A stretch of DNA of 64,000 nt from Paenibacillus sp. GM2 (lineage in GTDB: Bacteria > Bacillota > Bacilli > Paenibacillales > Paenibacillaceae), in NCBI RefSeq assembly GCF_900069005.2, contig NZ_LN831272.1, positions 1 to 64,000 on the forward strand, in the 5' to 3' direction. Of the stretch, positions 50,475 through 59,323 are shown one piece after another; the stretch's first letter is position 1; each line of letters starts with the position of its first letter. A program made the position numbers and the translations under genes. The notes under the pieces were generated by a model that saw only the letters and a program-made list of their open reading frames with translations, had not been told where the DNA came from and searched no databases.

Positions 50475-50825
50475 ATGCAGCCGTTTACTACCCAGGTAAT
50501 CCACATTATATCATCCATTCCGGAAGGAAAGGTGATGACCTACGGTCAGATCGCCAAAGAGGCCGGAAGCCCTCGCGCGGCCAGACAGGTCGTACGTATC
50601 CTCCATTCCATGAGCCGCAAATATCAGCTTCCCTGGCATAGAGTGGTGAACTCGCGAGGAGAAATTGCCCTTCATCAGGATGACGAGGGCGCTTCGCTCC
50701 AGAGAATGCTGCTGGAGGCAGAGGGCGTATACATCGGGCTTGGAGGAGGGATCGACCTGCAGCAGTACCTGCATCAACCCGCCCCCTCATCCGAGCAAGA
50801 CAGTCCTGAACAAGATCTATTATAA
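50475..50825 (+). CDS. Alkyltransferase-like (ATL) DNA-damage protein
   Basis: 116 residues from ATG 50475 (AAAGGAG upstream). It is the C-terminal domain of O6-alkylguanine-DNA alkyltransferase: GKVMTYGQIAKEAGSPRAARQV and LPWHRVVNSRGEIAL. The usual active Cys of PCHRV is replaced by Trp (PWHRV), which defines ATL proteins: they bind O6-alkylguanine without repairing it and hand it to nucleotide excision repair. It converges on the GH3 gene, overlapping its stop by six bases. Confidence 0.92.
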   Translation: MQPFTTQVIHIISSIPEGKVMTYGQIAKEAGSPRAARQVVRILHSMSRKYQLPWHRVVNSRGEIALHQDDEGASLQRMLLEAEGVYIGLGGGIDLQQYLHQPAPSSEQDSPEQDLL

Positions 50826-52124
50826 TTTAAACTCACTCAAAAATTGTTGGATTCGTTTGTTGACCTGCTTGGTATCCGGCCCTTTCGCCGGGTCATCGTT
50901 CAACTTATATTTCTCCTTCAAATCAAGCACCTTATACACGCGATCATCAAGTACATTCATCGGGATTGTTCCCTGTTCTACAGCATCGGTAATCGCTTGA
51001 ATGGCCGCCTGCTCTTTTTCGAGTTCATGTCCGATCAATACGATATTGCCGCCCGCCAGAATGAACTGGACCGCAGCATCCTCTATTTTATAGTGTTCGG
51101 AAATAGCTCCCATTGTCATATCGTCCGAGATAACGACCCCGCCGAAGCCAAGCTCACCGCGCAACAGATCTTGAATAACCGCCTTGGAGAAGGAAGCAGG
51201 ATGATCCGGGTCCAGCTTGGGCATTAGCAGGTGAGCAACCATAACGGCATCAGCGTCAGCCTCAATTGCGGCCTGAAAGGGAACAAGCTCAAGCTTGCGC
51301 AGCCGCTCCAGATCGTGCTTAACGACCGGAAGCCCCAAGTGAGAGTCAACCGACGTATCGCCATGTCCAGGGAAATGCTTGACAACCGGAATAACCCCCT
51401 GCCCGCTTAGCCCCTTGATTTCAGCAAGCCCCATCTCACTAACAGTCGAGGCCGAGGAGCTGTACGAGCGATCGCCAATCACCGGATTATCAGGGTTGCT
51501 ATTGACATCAAGCACAGGGGCGAAGTCCATATTTAGGCCAAAGCCCGCCAACTCCGTGCCAATAATGTCTCCTAACTCCTCCGCTGCCTTGGCATCCCCT
51601 ACCGCGCCGACTTTCGCCGCTGCCGGCAGTTTTGTATAATCAGCCGGCATTCGCGAGACCCGTCCTCCCTCTTCATCAACACTAAGGATTAACGGTACAG
51701 GATTATCCCTATTCTCCTCCTTAAGCTGATTGAACAGGGATAAAGCTTGTTTCGTGTTCTCTATATTATTCTTATAGAAAATAACTCCTCCAACATGCTG
51801 CTGCTGCAGCAGCTCCCGGATGTTGTCATTGCTCGCAGTTCCATCCATGCCAACGATGAACAATTGACCAATCTTCTCGGCCGTGCTTAGCGAATCCAAC
51901 TTCACTTGCACCGGATCCGTTGGTTCGGGCATCGAGGAAGGCGGTTGATTATCTTCGCCAGTCTGATTTCCATTCAGATTTCCTTCGGTTCCGGACGATG
52001 TATTTCCACCTTGATGGTTACGGCTGGAGTCCGTCCCGCCGCCCCCACCACCGCAGCCGGCAACGAATAGGACAACTGCAAACAAGGGAACACATACATA
52101 TCGAAAAATCATTCTTTTCTTCAT
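50820..52124 (-). CDS. nagZ: Beta-N-acetylhexosaminidase lipoprotein, GH3 family
   Basis: 434 residues. A lipoprotein signal ends VAGCGGGGGG, followed by a low-complexity Gly/Asn/Ser linker. The GH3 domain has IGQLFIVGMDG, LSVDEEGGRVSRMP, the NagZ motif VVKHFPGHGDTSVDSH with the catalytic His/Asp pair, and the nucleophile in VISDDMTMGAI. It releases GlcNAc from muropeptides or glycans outside the membrane; the products could feed the nagBA operon in this window. A linked regulator is absent. Confidence 0.94.
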   Translation of the reverse strand: MKKRMIFRYVCVPLFAVVLFVAGCGGGGGGTDSSRNHQGGNTSSGTEGNLNGNQTGEDNQPPSSMPEPTDPVQVKLDSLSTAEKIGQLFIVGMDGTASNDNIRELLQQQHVGGVIFYKNNIENTKQALSLFNQLKEENRDNPVPLILSVDEEGGRVSRMPADYTKLPAAAKVGAVGDAKAAEELGDIIGTELAGFGLNMDFAPVLDVNSNPDNPVIGDRSYSSSASTVSEMGLAEIKGLSGQGVIPVVKHFPGHGDTSVDSHLGLPVVKHDLERLRKLELVPFQAAIEADADAVMVAHLLMPKLDPDHPASFSKAVIQDLLRGELGFGGVVISDDMTMGAISEHYKIEDAAVQFILAGGNIVLIGHELEKEQAAIQAITDAVEQGTIPMNVLDDRVYKVLDLKEKYKLNDDPAKGPDTKQVNKRIQQFLSEFKL

Positions 52125-52230
52125 ACCTGATGCCTCCAGTAAGTGATGTCTTGTTTGACCCTTCCAAACAGCTAATCTTTTTTATTGTAGCTTTATTTCC
52201 TTTATTTTTCCAGTTTGACTCAAATAGAAG

Positions 52231-52260
52231 AGGGACATCGTTCCTGAACGACGTCCCCCT
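52231..52260 (-). terminator. Hairpin terminator after mnmH
   Basis: AGGGACaTCGTTC pairs with GAACGAcGTCCCCCT in a near-perfect stem with a two-base loop. T-rich sequence follows on the minus strand. Confidence 0.78.
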
Positions 52261-52280
52261 TTATGCGCCATATAATCCTC

Positions 52281-53315
52281 TTAATGATAACTCTCTTGTA
52301 GAAGCTGCTCTAATCGTTGCTCCGCTTCTTCCATGGTATTGGCGGTAATCGTGATGAAATCACTCTCCGCATAATTTTTCTCCGAATAAGCATACCGCTT
52401 GTCGTAATAATGAAGCAACAGCAATTCCACGGCCGGTGCATATCTTCCCTGCTCCAGACATTCTGCGATCTCGGCAGCGATCGGCACATGAATCTTGGAA
52501 CGTATCTTCTGAAAATCAAGCATGCAATCCTGCGGATATTTCCAAGGCTCATAGTCATCCAAAATATTCTGCACGCGTACTTCCAGCGGCAGCTCCAGCT
52601 TAATATGCCTTCCCTGATCCTTCTTGGACAGGATGAAATCAGGCACGCAAATTTTACCGATTCTTTTGCTCTCTGCCTCTAGCATAATGTATTCGCTCTG
52701 CTGCAAACGCAGCAGATCTTCCAATAGCAGAGAATCAAACATCCTCTGGTTGTTGGATTTCAATCCAATATGTCCGAAGGCCGAACCGCGATGTCCGGCC
52801 ATTCCTTCCAAATCAACAACCGGATAACCCTTCGCATGCAAATTACGTAAAATCGCAGTCTTTCCATTCCCTGTATTTCCATGGATAACGAGCGCACTCG
52901 GTGTGAAATCCATACTCTCTAAAGTCGATACGACCCATTTTCTATAGTCACGGTACCCTCCGGCCAGTCGATAGACGTGGATATCCATCAAAGACAATAA
53001 GGTGGCCGTCGTCTTACTTCGCATCCCCCCACGCCAGCAGAACACCGTCTTAGGGCCTTCTATATCGGCAAATTGGCGGATAAACCGGGGCAGCTTGGCA
53101 GATACAAGCTCCAGCCCCCGCTCTTTGGCGGCTTCAACGTTTACTCGTGTATATAACGTACCTACCTCGGCCCGTTCCTGATCATCGAACAGAGGTATAT
53201 TGATACTGCCTGGAATCGATGAATCGGCATATTCTGAAGGGGAACGTACATCGATCATCGTCATGCCCTTGTCTTTTTTTTCTAGCCAGTCGTTGATGCT
53301 TAGATCCTGAAACAT
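52281..53315 (-). CDS. mnmH: tRNA 2-selenouridine synthase (rhodanese + P-loop)
   Basis: 344 residues. The N-terminal rhodanese domain (MIDVRSPSEYADSSIPGSINIP) carries the active Cys in VFCWRGGMRSKT. The C-domain has a Walker A-like site, IHGNTGNGKTAIL. The enzyme exchanges sulfur for selenium at the wobble uridine of certain tRNAs, using selenophosphate from SelD. selD lies upstream on the same strand, but three repeat units separate the two genes. selA/selB are not seen, so selenium here may serve tRNA only. Confidence 0.95.
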   Translation of the reverse strand: MFQDLSINDWLEKKDKGMTMIDVRSPSEYADSSIPGSINIPLFDDQERAEVGTLYTRVNVEAAKERGLELVSAKLPRFIRQFADIEGPKTVFCWRGGMRSKTTATLLSLMDIHVYRLAGGYRDYRKWVVSTLESMDFTPSALVIHGNTGNGKTAILRNLHAKGYPVVDLEGMAGHRGSAFGHIGLKSNNQRMFDSLLLEDLLRLQQSEYIMLEAESKRIGKICVPDFILSKKDQGRHIKLELPLEVRVQNILDDYEPWKYPQDCMLDFQKIRSKIHVPIAAEIAECLEQGRYAPAVELLLLHYYDKRYAYSEKNYAESDFITITANTMEEAEQRLEQLLQESYH

Positions 53316-53340
53316 TAATCTCTTTCCCTTCCTGCTTATA

Positions 53341-53919
53341 GAGGTTGTTCAAAAAGCTCACTTTTGATCACGAAGCCATCACTGAAAGCAGATTCGACAT
53401 CGAATCCTGAATTCAGCCGGGCCTTCCGGTGCTCACGTACCCACTACGTACGCTCCGCTCCTCACGCCCTAGCTTCATTCAACCTTCTCGGTGCTGAAAA
53501 CCGTTCTTTTTGAACTTGCTTTTACGGAGGTTGTTCTAAAAGCTCACTTTTGATCACGAAGCCACCACTGAAAGCAGATTCGACATCGAATCCTGAATTC
53601 AGCCGGGCCTTCCGGTGCTCACGTACCCACTACGTACGCTCCGCTCCTCACGCCCTAGCTTCATTCAACCTTCTCGGTGCTGAAAACCGTACTTTTTGAA
53701 CTTGCTTTTATGGAGGTTGTTCAAAAAGCTCACTTTTGATCACGAAGCCATCACTGAAGGCAGATTCGACATCGAATCCTGAATTCAGCCGGGCCTTCCG
53801 GTGCTCACGTACCCACTACGTACGCTCCGCTCCTCACGCCCTAGCTTCATTCAACCTTCTCGGTGCTGAAAACCGTTCTTTTTGAACTTGCTTTTACGGA
53901 GGTTGTTCTAAAAGCTCGG
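53341..53919. repeat. Three tandem 186-bp repeat units plus a partial fourth, MITE-like
   Basis: Units start at 53341, 53527 and 53713, each 186 bases and nearly identical; a fragment starts at 53899 and breaks off just before selD. Each unit has terminal inverted repeats (GTTCAAAAAG at 53347-53356, CTTTTTGAAC at 53506-53515) enclosing 169 bases, with internal palindromes (GATTCGACATCGAATC, CTGAATTCAG). There is no open frame of note. It fits a non-autonomous, MITE-like or structured-RNA element amplified in tandem, with decayed relatives at 39314, 39585 and 48128. Confidence 0.9.
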
Positions 53920-53931
53920 ATCACGCGCTTA

Positions 53932-54981
53932 TTATTTAACAACGATGCGGCTTGGATGCTGGTCTGTCACTTCACCGATCAGGCTCGCTTCAACCCCTGC
54001 TTTAACCAGCTCGTCCAGCAAGGAATTCGCCTCATCAGCTGCAACGGCGATCAACAAACCACCGGAGGTCACTGCATCGCACAAAATCCAGCGGTCGGTT
54101 TGATCCATCATTTCCGGGAACGAAATATCCCCCTCCACATGAGCGAAGTTATTCTTCGTTCCGCCGGGGATGAACCCGCTCTCTGCCAGCTCGCGCACGC
54201 GCGGCAATACAGGAACCTGATCCTGTTTAATAAGGATTCCCGTTCCGCTGCCTTTTGCCATTTCCAGAGCATGTCCCATCAACCCAAATCCAGTCACATC
54301 CGTACACGCATGAACATCATACGGCTCCATCATTTCTGCCGCTTTTCTGTTCAGTGTCGCCATGACACGGGTAACCCGCTCTGTCTCTTCAGCAGTTAGC
54401 TGTCCCTTCTTGATCGAAGTCGTCATAATGCCCACACCGATTGGCTTCGTCAGGATCAGCTTATCGCCAGCCTTCGCGCCGGCATTGGTCCTTACCTTGT
54501 CCGGATGCACCAAGCCGGTAACTGCGAGACCGAACTTCGGCTCCTTATCATCGATCGAATGACCGCCGACCAAGGTAGCTCCGGCTTCCCGCACCTTGTC
54601 CGCAGCTCCGCGCAAAATGTCAGCCAGAATGCTCTTGTCCAACGTCGAAATTGGAAAAGCTACGATGTTCATCACTGTCAAAGGCTTACCGCCCATCGCA
54701 TATATATCGCTAATCGCGTTAGCCGCTGCGATCTGTCCGAAGGAATACGGATCATCAACAATTGGCGTAAAGAAATCCAGCGTCTGCACCAGAGCCAGAT
54801 CCTCGCTGATTTTATATACCCCTGCATCATCGCTTGTATCCAAACCCACCAATAAATCAGGATTAGGCTCTGTTGGCGGCAGACTACGGATGACCTGCAT
54901 AAGATCGGCCGGACCGATCTTGCAGCCACATCCTCCCTTGGTTGTTAAAGTGGTTAATTTCACTGTATTGGAAGCTTCCAT
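53932..54981 (-). CDS. selD: Selenide, water dikinase (selenophosphate synthase)
   Basis: 349 residues. It makes selenophosphate from selenide and ATP. The N-terminal catalytic segment is TTKGGCGCKIGPADL, the Cys form (TGT/TGC codons, no in-frame TGA), with the essential Lys. VGLDTSDDAGVYKI, ANAISDIYAMGGKP, ATLVGGHSIDDKEP and CTDVTGFGLMGHALEMA complete the PurM-like fold. It lies upstream of mnmH, its likely consumer, with the repeat array in between. Confidence 0.96.
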   Translation of the reverse strand: MEASNTVKLTTLTTKGGCGCKIGPADLMQVIRSLPPTEPNPDLLVGLDTSDDAGVYKISEDLALVQTLDFFTPIVDDPYSFGQIAAANAISDIYAMGGKPLTVMNIVAFPISTLDKSILADILRGAADKVREAGATLVGGHSIDDKEPKFGLAVTGLVHPDKVRTNAGAKAGDKLILTKPIGVGIMTTSIKKGQLTAEETERVTRVMATLNRKAAEMMEPYDVHACTDVTGFGLMGHALEMAKGSGTGILIKQDQVPVLPRVRELAESGFIPGGTKNNFAHVEGDISFPEMMDQTDRWILCDAVTSGGLLIAVAADEANSLLDELVKAGVEASLIGEVTDQHPSRIVVK

Positions 54982-55069
54982 AGCAAATTCACTTTCCTTC
55001 CTATCATTTATTGCTTGCCATAAATTTTATATATTAATCGTACTCCTATGCCGTAATGTATGGCAACTA

Positions 55070-55465
55070 TCATTTAATCTCTTCAACAGAGGCAGTCGTC
55101 TCCGATCCTCTCACCGTTTTGATACGAAAAATAAAATAGTAGTACATAAACGAGATAAGAAGCAGGATACAACCTCTGCCGATCCAACTATTCATTACAA
55201 TAAAGGCTATGGCCAACATAGAAGTAGCTAGTGCAAGTATCCCGAGCTTGCCGCGAAGCGTCATAGATCGCGAATGAATGAACTCCTCCAAATGTTCCCT
55301 GTACAGCTTCGTACCGCGGAACCAACGGTGAAACCGGTCAGAACCTTTGGAAAAGAAGAACGAGGCGAGCAGCAGGAACGGGGTCGTAGGCAGCACGGGA
55401 AGAAATACGCCAATCGCCCCCAAACCCAGAAATAAAAAACCTAATGTTAAATAAAGATATTTCAT
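55070..55465 (-). CDS. DUF454 (YbaN) inner-membrane protein
   Basis: 131 residues from ATG 55465 (AAGGAGG six bases upstream). Two pairs of hydrophobic segments flank SKGSDRFHRWFRGTKLYREHL, the DUF454 signature, with GVFLPVLPTTPFLLLASFFF before it. Function unknown. It stands alone between selD and the sdh terminator. Confidence 0.9.
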   Translation of the reverse strand: MKYLYLTLGFLFLGLGAIGVFLPVLPTTPFLLLASFFFSKGSDRFHRWFRGTKLYREHLEEFIHSRSMTLRGKLGILALATSMLAIAFIVMNSWIGRGCILLLISFMYYYFIFRIKTVRGSETTASVEEIK

Positions 55466-55651
55466 CATTGGCCTCCTTAAATGAAAGTAAAAGGTCAATT
55501 TAACTATTCCAATTAAAAGTGAAATGGTTCACGTGAATAACAACGAGCCAATACCATCCCAGCTTCGCTAACCTTAGCATGTGGCGGCAGAGATCGTCAA
55601 TCAGAACGATCAATGGACTATTCTCCAGCCTATTACTTTTGTTTGGGAGAC

Positions 55652-55694
55652 AAAAAAATTCCTATACCCCATTCTATTCATGGGATATAGGAAT
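55652..55694 (-). terminator. Rho-independent terminator of the sdhCAB operon
   Basis: On the minus strand ATTCCTATA and CCCAT pair with ATGGG and TATAGGAAT around a short loop, followed by seven Ts. Confidence 0.95.
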
Positions 55695-55711
55695 CCATTC
55701 TACGCTAGGTA

Positions 55712-56482
55712 TTACACGCCCAACCAGCGCTTGAACATATGCTTGGTTGTCGCTTTATTCATCTCGGCAATCGAGGTCGTTAACGGAATGCCTTTTGGAC
55801 ATGCCCGTACGCAGTTCTGCGAATTGCCGCAGCCTTCGATGCCTCCAGCTTCCATCAATGCCTCAAGTCTCTCCTCGGCGTTCATTTCACCGGTCGGATG
55901 AGCATTAAACAGACGCACCTGTGAGATCGGAGCCGGGCCCATAAAGTCTGTCTTCTCATTCACATTCGGACAAGCCTCCAGACAGACGCCGCAAGTCATA
56001 CATTTCGAAAGCTCGTATGCCCATTGCCGCTTCTTCTCCGGCATCCGCGGTCCAGGACCGAGATCATACGTACCATCGATCGGAATCCAGGCTTTGACCT
56101 TCTTCAGAGCATTAAACATCCGGCTGCGGTCGATAATCAGGTCCCGTACTACAGGGAAGGTGCGCATCGGCTCGATACGAATCGGCTGTTCCAAATTATC
56201 AATCAGAGCAGCGCAAGCCTGACGTGGTTTACCGTTAATCACCATGGAGCAGGCTCCGCATACTTCCTCCAGGCAGTTCGATTCCCAGCATACTGGAGCA
56301 ATATGCTCACCCTTCATATTCACCGGGTTGCGCTGAATTTCCATCAGGGAACTGATTACATTCATACCAGGACGATAATCAAGTTCAAATTCCTCGGTAT
56401 ATGGCTTGGTTTCCGGGCCATCCTGACGCGTGATAATAAACTTTATCTTTCTGCTTGCTGCTTTTGTTTCCGCCATTGCCAT
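55712..56482 (-). CDS. sdhB: Succinate dehydrogenase iron-sulfur subunit
   Basis: 256 residues. The [2Fe-2S] site is in CLEEVCGACSMVINGKPRQAC; the other clusters use CMTCGVCLEACP and CGNSQNCVRACPKGIP. It passes electrons from the flavoprotein SdhA to the heme protein SdhC and menaquinone. AGGAGGGG sits six bases before the ATG. It is the last gene of sdhCAB and ends at a strong terminator. Confidence 0.97.
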   Translation of the reverse strand: MAMAETKAASRKIKFIITRQDGPETKPYTEEFELDYRPGMNVISSLMEIQRNPVNMKGEHIAPVCWESNCLEEVCGACSMVINGKPRQACAALIDNLEQPIRIEPMRTFPVVRDLIIDRSRMFNALKKVKAWIPIDGTYDLGPGPRMPEKKRQWAYELSKCMTCGVCLEACPNVNEKTDFMGPAPISQVRLFNAHPTGEMNAEERLEALMEAGGIEGCGNSQNCVRACPKGIPLTTSIAEMNKATTKHMFKRWLGV

Positions 56483-56494
56483 TGCTCTCCCCTC

Positions 56495-58240
56495 CTACTT
56501 TTCCTTCGAATAGTCGCGAATACGCGGCGGAATCAGTGATACATCGACATCTTCATATGAAATTTGCGGCCCGTCCGGCGTCCAAGTCGCCTTGGTCGTC
56601 TTCAGGAATTCCTCGTCATTACGATCCGGATAATCCGGTTTATAATGGGCGCCACGGCTCTCATTACGGAGCAATGCGCCAAGCGTCATCGCTTCAGCCA
56701 GCTCCAGCATGTTCCATAGCTGACGGGTAAAGGCAGCCCCCGCGTTGTTCCAACGCGAATTATCATTAATATTGATATCTTTATAACGAACCTTCAGTTC
56801 TTTAATTTTGTTAATCGTCGCTTCCAATCGATTGTTATAGCGAACCACGGTCATATTGTCCGTCATCCAATCCCCTAGCTCTTTATGGAGTACATAGGCA
56901 TTTTCCTTGCCTTCCATCTTGAGCAGCTTCTCGAATTTGTCCTCTTGTACCTTGCGGGCATTGTCCAGTATTGTCGAGCTCATATCTTCGACCGATTTCT
57001 TCAGACCGTGAATGTACTCCACCGCTTTAGGACCGGCAACCATGCCGCCGAAAATAGCGGATACGAGCGAGTTCGCACCTAAGCGGTTGGCGCCATGATA
57101 TTGATAATCGCATTCGCCTGCTGCAAACAGCCCCGGGATGTTCGTCATCTGATTATAATCGACCCACATGCCGCCCATCGAGTAATGGACCGCCGGGAAG
57201 ATTCTCATCGGAACCTTACGCGGATCATCGCCGACGAATTTTTCATAAATCTCAATAATGCCGCCGAGCTTAACGTCCAGTTCCTTCGGATCTTTATGCG
57301 ACAAATCGAGATACACCATGTTCTCGCCGTTGATGCCAAGCTTCTGGTCAACACATACAGAGAAGATCTCCCGCGTTGCGATATCCCGTGGCACAAGATT
57401 GCCGTAGGCCGGATATTTCTCCTCAAGGAAGTACCATGGCTTGCCGTCTTTATAAGTCCAGATCCGTCCGCCCTCACCGCGAGCTGACTCCGACATCAGG
57501 CGCAGCTTATCATCGCCTGGAATCGCTGTCGGATGGATTTGAATGAATTCACCATTTGCATAATGCACGCCTTGCTGGTACACCGCGCTCGCTGCTGTTC
57601 CTGTGTTAATAACAGAGTTGGTCGTCTTGCCAAAAATAATCCCCGGCCCGCCTGTTGCCAGTATCACGGCATCCGAGGCGAAGGTCACGACCTCCATAGA
57701 GCGTAAATTCTGTGCAGTAATACCGCGGCAAGCCCCCTCGTCATCAAGAACTACGGACAGGAACTCCCAGTTCTCATATTTGACCACCAGCCCTTCCGTC
57801 TCATGACGGCGAACTTGTTCATCGAGAGCGTAAAGCAGCTGCTGGCCAGTTGTTGCACCGGCAAACGCCGTACGGTGACGCTTCGTACCGCCGAATCGGC
57901 GGAAATCGAGGAGGCCTTCAGGGGTACGATTGAACATAACCCCCATCCGGTCCATCAGATGGATAATGCCCGGTGCTGCTTCACACATGGCTTTGACAGG
58001 CGGCTGGTTGGCGAGGAAGTCTCCGCCGTATACCGTATCATCGAAGTGCTCCCAAGGAGAGTCGCCTTCCCCCTTTGTATTTACCGCGCCGTTGATCCCG
58101 CCCTGCGCACACACAGAGTGCGATCTCTTAACCGGAACGATCGAGAATAGATGAACCTGAACCCCGGCTTCGGCCGCCTTGATGGTAGCCATCAGCCCGG
58201 CAAGCCCTCCACCGACGACAACTATGCTTTGTTTCGACAT
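56495..58240 (-). CDS. sdhA: Succinate dehydrogenase flavoprotein subunit
   Basis: 581 residues from ATG 58240 (AGGAG nine bases upstream). IVVVGGGLAGLMATIKAAE binds FAD; the His that holds FAD covalently is in RSHSVCAQGGINGA; HPTAIPG, SARGEGGRIW and YSMGGMWVDYN form the dicarboxylate site. It oxidises succinate to fumarate on the inner face of the membrane. Between it and sdhC are two structured direct repeats that may uncouple their expression. Confidence 0.97.
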   Translation of the reverse strand: MSKQSIVVVGGGLAGLMATIKAAEAGVQVHLFSIVPVKRSHSVCAQGGINGAVNTKGEGDSPWEHFDDTVYGGDFLANQPPVKAMCEAAPGIIHLMDRMGVMFNRTPEGLLDFRRFGGTKRHRTAFAGATTGQQLLYALDEQVRRHETEGLVVKYENWEFLSVVLDDEGACRGITAQNLRSMEVVTFASDAVILATGGPGIIFGKTTNSVINTGTAASAVYQQGVHYANGEFIQIHPTAIPGDDKLRLMSESARGEGGRIWTYKDGKPWYFLEEKYPAYGNLVPRDIATREIFSVCVDQKLGINGENMVYLDLSHKDPKELDVKLGGIIEIYEKFVGDDPRKVPMRIFPAVHYSMGGMWVDYNQMTNIPGLFAAGECDYQYHGANRLGANSLVSAIFGGMVAGPKAVEYIHGLKKSVEDMSSTILDNARKVQEDKFEKLLKMEGKENAYVLHKELGDWMTDNMTVVRYNNRLEATINKIKELKVRYKDININDNSRWNNAGAAFTRQLWNMLELAEAMTLGALLRNESRGAHYKPDYPDRNDEEFLKTTKATWTPDGPQISYEDVDVSLIPPRIRDYSKEK

Positions 58241-58258
58241 CCTTTTCAACTCCTAAAA

Positions 58259-58375
58259 GTTTTGTGAGCTATGCTACTTAGACGGACACCATACAAAACT
58301 TGCTTCGTAAGCATTCGCTTCGTTTTGTGAGCTATGCTGCTTAGATTTACATCGTACAAAACCTGCTTCGCAAGC
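58259..58375. repeat. Two 54-bp direct repeats with hairpin ends between sdhC and sdhA
   Basis: Units at 58259-58312 and 58322-58375 (period 63) share GTTTTGTGAGCTATGCT, then CTTAGA, TACAAAAC and TGCTTCG(T/C)AAGC. Within each, GTTTTGT can pair with ACAAAAC, and GCTT with AAGC. The differences fall mainly in predicted loops. Confidence 0.85.
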
Positions 58376-58383
58376 GGCCTTCC

Positions 58384-59049
58384 CTATCCTAGCATTCTAA
58401 ATGATTGCAGCAGGGCCGTTCCTCCCGCAAATTCCACACTGCGGAATGCGAACAATGACCATACAAACATAATCGATACGATCACAAACATACTCATGCA
58501 AATATATGAGGATACACGCTGCGAGCGCGGCCCCACCGTAATGCCCCAGCTAACCAGAAACGACCATAAGCCATTGGCAAAATGGAAAGAGGCAGACACA
58601 ACCGCGATCAAATAAATAATGAAAAATATCGGCTGCATCATAATGTCATGCATGACTCCGCCCAACTGATCGTGCGTTACATGGCCAAGCGCCACTTGTA
58701 TTCTCGTCTCATACACATGCCAGATCACAAATATGAATACGATAATTCCCGTAATTCGCTGCAGCAGATAGCGCAGATTGCGCTCCGTAGCATAATTGCC
58801 GTTATTCGGCTTCGCCTGAAAAGCGATGTATATGCCGTAAACCCCGTGGTACAGCAGCGGCAAATAAATGCCCACAATCTCCAGTACCAGGATCAGCGGC
58901 AGACTGTTCAAGAATGCCACACTGTCCTTAAAGCCCTGGCTCCCCCCCTCAACCGCAGAGAAGTTCGTCAGCATGTGCTCCAGAAGGAAAAAACCTAGCG
59001 GAATAATGCCCAGAAGCGAATGCAGTTTCCTGGAATAAAACCCTTTCAT
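58384..59049 (-). CDS. sdhC: Succinate dehydrogenase cytochrome b558 subunit
   Basis: 221 residues, five membrane segments. It anchors SdhAB and binds two hemes; likely ligand His residues are in KLHSLLGIIPLGFFLLEHM, LYHGVYGIYIAF, VFIFVIWHVYETR and ASFHFANGLWSFL. The length and layout match the Bacillus type, which reduces menaquinone. AAGGGG lies 11 bases before the ATG. It is divergent from a LysR gene across a palindrome-rich promoter region. Confidence 0.95.
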   Translation of the reverse strand: MKGFYSRKLHSLLGIIPLGFFLLEHMLTNFSAVEGGSQGFKDSVAFLNSLPLILVLEIVGIYLPLLYHGVYGIYIAFQAKPNNGNYATERNLRYLLQRITGIIVFIFVIWHVYETRIQVALGHVTHDQLGGVMHDIMMQPIFFIIYLIAVVSASFHFANGLWSFLVSWGITVGPRSQRVSSYICMSMFVIVSIMFVWSLFAFRSVEFAGGTALLQSFRMLG

Positions 59050-59170
59050 AAGTTCGTGTACCCCTTTCTTGTCTCCATCGTCCTTTTAAATACTCATACA
59101 TTAAAATTCGACAGCAGTCTACGAAATAAATCGTATATGAAAAATCGCACAAACCGCCATCTAAGTACTT

Positions 59171-59216
59171 TGTTACAAAAGTAACATGTGAACAACTTGT
59201 GTCACTTTCATGTTAC
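59171..59216. promoter_or_regulatory. Palindrome cluster in the sdhC-lysR divergent promoter
   Basis: TGTTACAAAAGTAACA at 59171-59186 is a perfect inverted repeat. GTAACATG at 59181-59188 also pairs with CATGTTAC at 59209-59216. A TATAAT at 59229-59234 could be the -10 of the lysR gene. The arrangement suggests a repressor or activator site for the divergent genes. Confidence 0.55.
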
Positions 59217-59323
59217 TCCTTTTTAGCTTATAATGGAATTGCAATATAATTATTAACTGTTATAACTATTACGCATAAGAGAATATATCTGTGGAAATCG
59301 ATTGAATAAAGAGGAGGATCGAA

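Noticed and set aside
53341-53919. Tandem units read as a CRISPR array, tRNA cluster or insertion sequence
   Set aside because: The period of 186 bases has no unique spacers, no tRNA fold is evident, and no transposase frame is present; a MITE-like repeat fits better.
54900-54981. Selenocysteine at the SelD active site
   Set aside because: The codons in the GGCGCK segment are TGT and TGC, not TGA, so this is the cysteine form.
54596-55231. Plus-strand frame of 211 codons spanning selD and the following gap
   Set aside because: It runs antisense through conserved selD and into the DUF454 gene, with no motif.
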